Positions 30,979 through 36,104 of a DNA stretch of 36,104 bases are shown one piece after another; the first letter of the stretch is position 1, and each line of letters begins with the position of its first letter. Under the pieces are notes generated by a model. It was given only the letters and a program-made list of their open reading frames with translations. It made no database searches and was not told where the DNA came from. The position numbers were made by a program, and so were the translations under genes. Source of the DNA: JAAZPG01 sp012797375 (GTDB taxonomy: Bacteria; Acidobacteriota; Aminicenantia; Aminicenantales; UBA4085); the NCBI GenBank assembly GCA_937868205.1, contig CALMMC010000136.1, positions 1 through 36,104 of the forward strand, in the 5' to 3' direction.

Positions 30979-32105
30979 GCCTCCCGCTCGTACAGGGTAT
31001 ATTCTCGCTGCGGTTCGATCTTCAGCCGGCGGAAGAACGCTTGGATGGGCTGATCCTTGGGCATTTGGGCGAAGATGAAGTCCGAATAACCGCGGCGGAG
31101 CGACTCGTCGATCATGGCGAAGAATCCCGCTCTTCCCACCCCGGTCCCCCGCGCTTCTTCTTCCGGAAGGGAACCGGCCGCGAAGAAATTGAAGCGCCGG
31201 CGCTTCCGGAGGCGGGACAGGAATCGGAGCGCGCCAAGGGGCGTGATCCGGCCGTTCATGGCGCGGACCGCGCCGGCCAGGTCGCGGAAGATGACGCCGA
31301 AGCTGACCGCCCGCCCGGCTTGATCATAAACGAAACCCGAAACGTCCGCGGCCAGGGCGAATCCCACGCCGGAAAGAAGCGCTTTGAACTCGGTGAACGG
31401 AATCGGCGTGTAATCGGGAAAACCGTCGAACGACCGGTCGATCAGGCCGTGCAGCGCGGGCCATTCCTTCCGGAGGTCCAGGCGCGTCGCCGGGACGAAC
31501 CGGTAACCCCGCTCGAGGAGGAGCTCATGCCTTTTCCTCCACGGCGCGATCAAGGCCTCCAGCTTTTCCCGGCCGTTGATCTCGATCGAATTCCACGCCC
31601 GAAGCGGCGCGAAGCCGCCGAGCTCGAATTGTTCCGGGTAATACGCCGGGTTGTCGGGCTCGCCGTAGTACGGTTCGCGGTCGAATCCCTTGGTCAGGAA
31701 CCGGTAGCCGTGCCAGAGGTCGAAATTCATGGGTCCCCGGATCCGCCGGACGCCGTGTTCCGTCCGGAGCCACTCCCGGGCCGCCTCCAAAAGCTCGGCC
31801 GCGACGCCGTCGTCGTCCACGCATTCATAGAAGCCGACGAGGCCGACGGGGAGCCGGTCCCCGTCCCGGATCTCCGCGTTGACCATGGCCGCGATCCGGC
31901 CGGCGACGCGGCCGGCCCGATAGGCAAGGAAACGGCGATGATCGTTTCCGGCCCGTTGATAAAAGTAGAAATCGGGGCTCAGCTGGCGGACGATCTCCCG
32001 GCGGAAGGGCGGGACGCGCCGGGCGCCGCCGGCGTAAAGCGAGCCGCCGAAAGCGATGAATTCCCGGGTCAGGGACGGATCGAACCGAAACGAGCGAAGG
32101 GACAT
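30975..32105 (-). CDS. GNAT-like acyltransferase, YghO type
   Basis: A 376-residue protein resembling the large GNAT-superfamily proteins related to E. coli YghO. VPPFRREIVRQLSPDFYFYQ, GRVAGRIAAMVN, VGLVGFYECVDD and GPMNFDLWHGYRFL are the conserved blocks I recognise; the C-terminal half (GVGRAGFFAMIDESLRRGYSD) looks like a second GNAT fold. The substrate is unknown. It sits between phosphatidylserine decarboxylase (90 bases upstream) and the BtaA-like gene (coupled), so a lipid head-group or envelope role is inferred. The ribosome site is poor. Confidence 0.75.
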   Translation of the reverse strand: MSLRSFRFDPSLTREFIAFGGSLYAGGARRVPPFRREIVRQLSPDFYFYQRAGNDHRRFLAYRAGRVAGRIAAMVNAEIRDGDRLPVGLVGFYECVDDDGVAAELLEAAREWLRTEHGVRRIRGPMNFDLWHGYRFLTKGFDREPYYGEPDNPAYYPEQFELGGFAPLRAWNSIEINGREKLEALIAPWRKRHELLLERGYRFVPATRLDLRKEWPALHGLIDRSFDGFPDYTPIPFTEFKALLSGVGFALAADVSGFVYDQAGRAVSFGVIFRDLAGAVRAMNGRITPLGALRFLSRLRKRRRFNFFAAGSLPEEEARGTGVGRAGFFAMIDESLRRGYSDFIFAQMPKDQPIQAFFRRLKIEPQREYTLYEREA

Positions 32106-32195
32106 GATTCAGGAATCACTTCCGCCCGGGCGGCTGATGTCCGCGTGTTTATTTCTCATGGGGAGGATGATTTTGCCAGATTCAGCCGGAGCGAA

Positions 32196-33125
32196 TCAAG
32201 GCGCGGGGCGAGGATTCGAAGCGGCCGCGGCCCGCCCGATCGAATCTCCGAGGCGGACATATGTTTCCATTCCTTCGGCCGTGCGGGCGAGAAGGTCGGC
32301 GTCGACCTCGATCATCCCTTTCCGGAAAAGAAGGGCGACCGTCGACCCGCCCGGCTCGAAACGCGCTTTCTTGTCACCCTTGGCCGCCGGGACGCCGGGC
32401 CGGAAAACTTGGCGGATCGAGCCCACGGCGAAGGCTCCGACCTCGATGATCGCCGCCCGGCCGAAACGTTCCGTCTCGAACAGGGTGATCATCCGGTGGT
32501 TTTCCCGGAAATAAGGGACCGTCCGTTTCAGGGAATAGGGTCCCGAGGGCCGGTATTTTCCGGGGAGCGAAATCGCCGGGGCGGGAATCCCGGAACAGGG
32601 GAAATGGACGTAGTGGTAATCCCCCATTCCCAGCCGGCTGACGACCAGCGTTCCCCCGGCGAAGTCCTCGGCCAGGCGGTCGTCCCGAAGAAAGTCCCGG
32701 AGGTTGAAAAGGGCCCGTTTGACGGGAAAAACCCTGTCGACCGGGAGATCCGGGTAGGCGAGAATCCTTCCGTCGGCGGGCGCGGCGCAGGCTTCGGACC
32801 CGGGAACGAACGGACGACGGGCCGGGTCGATGTCGCGGACGAAGAAATCGCGCAGGCTCGCGTATTCCCGGGCCGGCTTGGCCAGATCGGCGGGATCGAC
32901 GCCGTACGTTCTCATGAACGGGCCGATCCGCCGCCGGCTCAGGCGGCTTTTCTGGAACCGGCCGTAGAGACGGGAGGCGGCCGCCCCCCCGAAAAGGACC
33001 TCCCCGGCCCGGCGCCCGAGCCGCGTGTTGTGGATCCAGTGGGTCAGCCGGGCGGCCGGAACGGCGTCCGATTTGACCCGTCCCTCCCGGCGGTCGTAGT
33101 ATTCAAGACGATCGGCGTCGCTCAT
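32196..33125 (-). CDS. psd: Phosphatidylserine decarboxylase (proenzyme)
   Basis: A 309-residue pyruvoyl enzyme making phosphatidylethanolamine. FMRTYGVDPADLAKPAREYASLRDFFVR and AAPADGRILAY are typical PSD N-terminal blocks; GMGDYHYVHFPCSG carries the family histidines. PGGSTVALLF has the GGST self-cleavage site at Ser261, which becomes the pyruvoyl group. Two earlier ATGs are in frame, but a TAAAAT box (minus strand, 33153-33148) predicts a start near 33141, so 33125 is chosen. First gene of a minus-strand lipid set. Confidence 0.9.
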   Translation of the reverse strand: MSDADRLEYYDRREGRVKSDAVPAARLTHWIHNTRLGRRAGEVLFGGAAASRLYGRFQKSRLSRRRIGPFMRTYGVDPADLAKPAREYASLRDFFVRDIDPARRPFVPGSEACAAPADGRILAYPDLPVDRVFPVKRALFNLRDFLRDDRLAEDFAGGTLVVSRLGMGDYHYVHFPCSGIPAPAISLPGKYRPSGPYSLKRTVPYFRENHRMITLFETERFGRAAIIEVGAFAVGSIRQVFRPGVPAAKGDKKARFEPGGSTVALLFRKGMIEVDADLLARTAEGMETYVRLGDSIGRAAAASNPRPAP

Positions 33126-33147
33126 GGATGATGATCCGCGGCCCCCC

Positions 33148-33153
33148 ATTTTA
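33148..33153 (-). promoter_or_regulatory. -10 box of the phosphatidylserine decarboxylase gene
   Basis: Minus strand TAAAAT at 33153-33148, with a weak T-rich -35 at 17-base spacing. The leader would be about 16 bases. Confidence 0.4.
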
Positions 33154-33203
33154 CTCGAACGGCCGGTCCGGAAAAAGTGCGCGGTGCCGAGGGGCGATTC
33201 GGA

Positions 33204-33212
33204 TGGTATAAT
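33204..33212 (+). promoter_or_regulatory. Extended -10 promoter of the ABM-domain gene
   Basis: TGGTATAAT (33204-33212) combines a perfect -10 with an upstream TG. The -35 is poor. Start near 33219, leader about 60 bases. Confidence 0.55.
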
Positions 33213-33277
33213 GGCGGGCCTGGACGCGCGGCGGGTGCTGGAGAAACAGCGTTTCCCGCCGGGGAGGAACACGAACG

Positions 33278-33601
33278 ATGATCAGCCGGATCTGGCACGG
33301 GTGGACGACGCGGGATAACGCCGATCAATACGAAAAACTGCTTAAGGAAGAGATTTTCGAGGGTATTCTCAACCGGAACATCCGGGGCTTCAAAAGCATT
33401 CAGCTGCTCCGGCGTGATCTTGGCCGGGAAATCGAATTCGTCACGATCATGACGTTTGATTCGCTGGACGCGGTCCGCGAATTCGCCGGCGAAGACTACG
33501 AAGCCGCCGTCGTTCCGAAAAGCGCGAGAGCCGTCCTGTCGCATTTCGACGACCGTTCTCGGCATTACGAAATCATCATTGAGCGAACCGGAGAGAAATA
33601 G
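33278..33601 (+). CDS. ABM-domain (antibiotic biosynthesis monooxygenase-like) protein
   Basis: A 107-residue dimeric alpha-beta barrel protein. ISRIWHGWTTRDNADQYEKLL, then FKSIQLLRRDLGREIEFVTIM and FAGEDYEAAVVPKSARAVLS, fit the ABM/ferredoxin-like fold often annotated as antibiotic biosynthesis monooxygenase; many members have no such role. No haem-ligand pattern as in IsdG/HmoB is evident. GGGGAGG (33261-33267) is ten bases before the ATG. It probably shares a transcript with the S9 peptidase 49 bases downstream. Confidence 0.75.
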   Translation: MISRIWHGWTTRDNADQYEKLLKEEIFEGILNRNIRGFKSIQLLRRDLGREIEFVTIMTFDSLDAVREFAGEDYEAAVVPKSARAVLSHFDDRSRHYEIIIERTGEK

Positions 33602-33650
33602 CCGGCGGCCTTTGACCGCCCGCGCGAAATAATCGGAGGAAGGTGCATTG

Positions 33651-35702
33651 ATGCGAGTGTCCCGAAAAACCGTTTTTACGTCCGGATCCGTCGCCCTGAT
33701 CCTTTGGCTTTGCCTGGCCTTCGCCTTCGCCCAAGCTCCGGCCAAGCGGCCGCTTGCGATCGACGATGTCTTGGGCGGACTGGAGATTTCCGATCCGCAG
33801 GTGTCGCCGGACGGGGGATGGATCGCTTACACCGTTGCCTGGATGGACCGCCAGGCCGACAAAGCGCGAAGCGCCGTCTGGATGGTCGACTGGGAGGGCC
33901 GGAACAACGTCCCGATGACCTCGGGGCCGGAGGGGGACACCGCCCCACGCTGGAGCCCGGACGGGAAATACTTGTCCTTTCTCTCCACCCGTCCGGCCGA
34001 CGGCAAGACCCAGGTCTGGCTGCTCGACCGGCGCGGCGGCGAGGCCCGCCCCTTGACGGACGTCAAGGGCGAGCTCAGCGCCTATGAATGGTCGCCGGAC
34101 GGGAAGCGGCTCGTGCTGGTCATGCAGGAAGGAGAAGAAATCCCGGACGAGGCGGCGGATTCGAAAGCCAAGACGGCGAAGCCGATCGTCATCGACCGGT
34201 ATGCCTTCAAGCGGGACTGGGTGGGGTATCTCACGGCCTCCCACCGGGATCGTCTCTACCTGTTCGACGTCGGGACGAAAACGCTGGCCGCCCTGACCGC
34301 GAAAACAAATCATGACGAGAGTGATCCGGCCTGGTCCCCAGACGGATCGCGGATCGCCTTTGTCCGGGGCCACGGGGAGGATTCGGACCGGACCGGGATG
34401 AGCGACGTCTTCATCGTCGAGGCCCGGGCCGGAGCCGAGCCGCGCCAAGTGGCGACGATCGGCGCGCCGGACAGGCAGCGGCTGGTCTGGAGCCCCGACG
34501 GACGAACGCTGGCCTTCACCCGGGGATTCGAGCCGAAGTACTATGCCTACAACCAGGATCGGTTGGCCGTCGTGCCGGTCGAAGGCGGCGAACCGCGCGT
34601 TTTGACCGCCGAGCTCGACCGCGGCGTCTCCCAGGCGGAATTCACTCCGGACGGCTCGGCCCTGACCTTCCTCGTGGAGGACGATCAGCGGACATACGCG
34701 GCTGAAGTTCCGGCCGTCGGCGGAGCCGTCAAGCGGGTGAGCGGGGGGATCGAAGTCATCAGCGAGATCGCCCGCGGAGGCGGGCGGACCGCGGTCGCGG
34801 CCGCGACCGACGCCGCGGCTACGGAAATCTACGCCTTCGAAAACGGCGCCCTCCGCAAGCTGACCGCCCACAACGACGCGTTGTTCGCCGGGCTGAAGCT
34901 CGGGGCCGTCGAGGACCTGAGCTTCAAGAGCAAGGACGGCACGGCCATCCGCGGGCTGATGGTCAAGCCGCCGGATTACGAGCCCGGGGAAAAATACCCG
35001 ACGCTCCTCTGGATCCACGGCGGCCCGAATATGCAGGACGACCATTCCCTGACGTTCGGCCTGTATCCGCTGCAGCTGGAGCGGCAGCTGTTCGCCGCCC
35101 GGGGTTATGTCGTCTTGGCGGTTAACTACCGCGGCGGAAGCGGTTTTGGAGCGGCTTTCACCCGGAGCATTTTTGCCGACTGGGGCGCCAAGGAAGTGGA
35201 CGACTTGCTGGCCGGCGCGGACGAAGCCGTGCGGATGGGGGTCGCCGACCCGGACCGGCTCGGAATCGGCGGCTGGAGCTACGGCGGAATCCTGACCAAC
35301 TACACGATCGCCGCGGACGGCCGCTTCAAGGCGGCCGTCAGCGGAGCCGGAAGCTCGAACCAAATCGCGATGTACGGCGTCGACCAGTACACGATGCAAT
35401 ACGACAACGAGCTCGGGCCGCCGTGGCGCGCCCCGGAAGCCTGGGCGAAGGTGTCCACCCCGTTCCTGCGGGCCGACCGGATCCACACGCCCACCCTGTT
35501 CATGGGGGGGGAAAAGGACTTCAACGTCCCGATCAGCGGCAGCGAACAGATGTACCAGGCGCTGCGGACGCTCGGCGTCCCCACCCAATTGGTCGTCTAC
35601 CCGGGGCAGTATCATCTGCTGACCAAGCCAAGCTACATCCGCGACCGGCTGGAGCGGACCATGGCCTGGTTCGACGCGTATTTGAAAGCCCCGCAAAAAT
35701 AG
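33651..35702 (+). CDS. Exported S9-family peptidase (DPP-IV/acylaminoacyl-peptidase type)
   Basis: A 683-residue serine peptidase of the alpha/beta-hydrolase fold. The signal peptide spans about 1-28 (ends AFAQ). Propeller blades recur: VSPDGGWIAYTV, RWSPDGKYLSFLS, EWSPDGKRLVLVM, AWSPDGSRIAFVR. The catalytic domain has WIHGGPN (oxyanion region), nucleophile Ser543 in GGWSYGG, the Asp in GGEKDFNVP and the His in GQYHLL. It releases dipeptides or larger N-terminal groups from peptides, likely in the periplasm. The ATG at 33651 with GGAGGAAGG upstream is preferred over the TTG three bases before. Confidence 0.93.
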   Translation: MRVSRKTVFTSGSVALILWLCLAFAFAQAPAKRPLAIDDVLGGLEISDPQVSPDGGWIAYTVAWMDRQADKARSAVWMVDWEGRNNVPMTSGPEGDTAPRWSPDGKYLSFLSTRPADGKTQVWLLDRRGGEARPLTDVKGELSAYEWSPDGKRLVLVMQEGEEIPDEAADSKAKTAKPIVIDRYAFKRDWVGYLTASHRDRLYLFDVGTKTLAALTAKTNHDESDPAWSPDGSRIAFVRGHGEDSDRTGMSDVFIVEARAGAEPRQVATIGAPDRQRLVWSPDGRTLAFTRGFEPKYYAYNQDRLAVVPVEGGEPRVLTAELDRGVSQAEFTPDGSALTFLVEDDQRTYAAEVPAVGGAVKRVSGGIEVISEIARGGGRTAVAAATDAAATEIYAFENGALRKLTAHNDALFAGLKLGAVEDLSFKSKDGTAIRGLMVKPPDYEPGEKYPTLLWIHGGPNMQDDHSLTFGLYPLQLERQLFAARGYVVLAVNYRGGSGFGAAFTRSIFADWGAKEVDDLLAGADEAVRMGVADPDRLGIGGWSYGGILTNYTIAADGRFKAAVSGAGSSNQIAMYGVDQYTMQYDNELGPPWRAPEAWAKVSTPFLRADRIHTPTLFMGGEKDFNVPISGSEQMYQALRTLGVPTQLVVYPGQYHLLTKPSYIRDRLERTMAWFDAYLKAPQK

Positions 35703-35742
35703 AGCCGGCGTCCCGAGGAGCGTCCTTCCCGGCCGGCGACGG

Positions 35743-35982
35743 TCAGAACCGGGCTAAGACGGCGGCCGCGAGCAAGGCCAAGCCGTAGAGCGCCGCGAAC
35801 GCTCCGTGGGACAGCCGCCCCGCTTTTCCGAACGCCCGCAGGACCGGGCTTTTCCGGACGATCAGGCCGATTGAGACGACGGCGCCGGCCAAGGCAAGCA
35901 CAGCCAAGATGCTCACGGCGGGGGCGACGGCGGCGGCGAGCCGGTTGTCCATTTTCAGGCTTCCGGCGGCGATCGCCCGGGC
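35743..35982 (-). CDS. C-terminal part of a small membrane protein, cut by the contig end
   Basis: The last 79 residues of a minus-strand gene, with two hydrophobic segments (LAAAVAPAVSILAVLALAGAV and FAALYGLALLAAAVLA) separated by a basic loop. No recognisable family. The longer open frame into 36102 is artificial: from base 35983 it reads the Nextera adapter (translated FFFQAEDGIRD...DVYKRQ). The true N-terminus is lost. Confidence 0.6.
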   Translation of the reverse strand, partial: ARAIAAGSLKMDNRLAAAVAPAVSILAVLALAGAVVSIGLIVRKSPVLRAFGKAGRLSHGAFAALYGLALLAAAVLARF

Positions 35983-36104
35983 CTGTCTCTTATACACATC
36001 TCCGAGCCCACGAGACTCCTGAGCATCTCGTATGCCGTCTTCTGCTTGAAAAAAAAAAACCACAACATCAAAAAACAGAATAAATCTACACACCAATACC
36101 AATA
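35983..36104. other. Illumina Nextera adapter and read-through junk (not genomic)
   Basis: CTGTCTCTTATACACATCT (35983-36001) is the Tn5 mosaic end. CCGAGCCCACGAGAC (36002-36016) is the Nextera read-2 adapter. TCCTGAGC (36017-36024) is an i7 index, and 36025-36048 is the P7 flow-cell sequence. Poly-A (36049-36059) and low-complexity A/C-rich bases to 36104 are sequencing past the fragment end. The genomic sequence ends at 35982. Confidence 0.97.

Noticed and set aside
35983..36102. N-terminal extension of the end-of-window membrane protein (FFFQAEDGIRD...DVYKRQ)
   Set aside because: It is the translated Nextera/P7 adapter, not genomic sequence.

Overview
The window is G+C-rich bacterial chromosome carrying ordinary housekeeping and accessory genes; no phage, insertion sequence, CRISPR array, rRNA or tRNA was recognised. 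The mix of genes fits an uncultured Acidobacteriota-type bacterium, perhaps Candidatus Aminicenantes: a tricorn protease, a DPP-IV-like peptidase, a eukaryote-type hexokinase, a toast_rack lipoprotein, a NuoF-GltD fusion and an FMN-type glutamate synthase. That placement is inference from gene content, with no marker tree behind it. The last ~120 bases are not genomic: they are an Illumina Nextera adapter with read-through junk, so this is the raw end of a metagenome or draft contig.

Layout. 1-3378: start of an ArsR repressor (minus) with an operator in its promoter, divergent from a LysM murein endopeptidase; then a minus-strand pair encoding the EF-P paralogue EfpL and a coupled radical SAM protein; then HU with a clear terminator. 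3552-6906: hexokinase, an RRM RNA-binding protein, a small basic protein and aspartate carbamoyltransferase, all plus strand. 6926-10705: minus-strand flavoprotein, small zinc-ribbon protein, and a coupled ispH-polyprenyl synthase pair. 11344-15505: glutamate dehydrogenase, a strong hairpin-plus-T-tract, then a GAF/ATP-grasp protein related to PEP synthase. 15551-16310: a scarred locus with an apparent amidotransferase-CDF transporter chimera and the first ~40 codons of a metallo-beta-lactamase-fold gene. 16339-22811: toast_rack lipoprotein, an exported ankyrin/beta-propeller/NTF2-like protein with a structured 5' leader, and a convergent tricorn protease. 23245-29166: a four-gene minus-strand redox operon (NuoE, NuoF-GltD fusion, NuoG/HoxU-like, FMN-glutamate synthase), divergent from a BlaI/MecI repressor with a perfect palindrome in its promoter. 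29893-33125: minus-strand phosphatidylserine decarboxylase, acetyltransferase-like and BtaA-like genes, likely a polar-lipid set. 33278-35702: ABM-domain protein and an exported S9 peptidase. 35743-35982: C-terminus of a membrane protein cut by the contig end.

How they fit together. Glutamate dehydrogenase, the redox operon and two large exported peptidases suggest a peptide- or amino-acid-using, probably anaerobic heterotroph that balances NAD(P)H and possibly ferredoxin through a multi-subunit flavin/iron-sulfur complex. Several promoters share a sigma70-like pattern (TTGACT or TTGACA, 16-18 bases, TANAAT-like). arsR and efpL may be transcribed leaderless. The observations I would check first are the chimera at 15551-16123, the redox operon, the structured leader at 17163-17257 and the adapter at the end.
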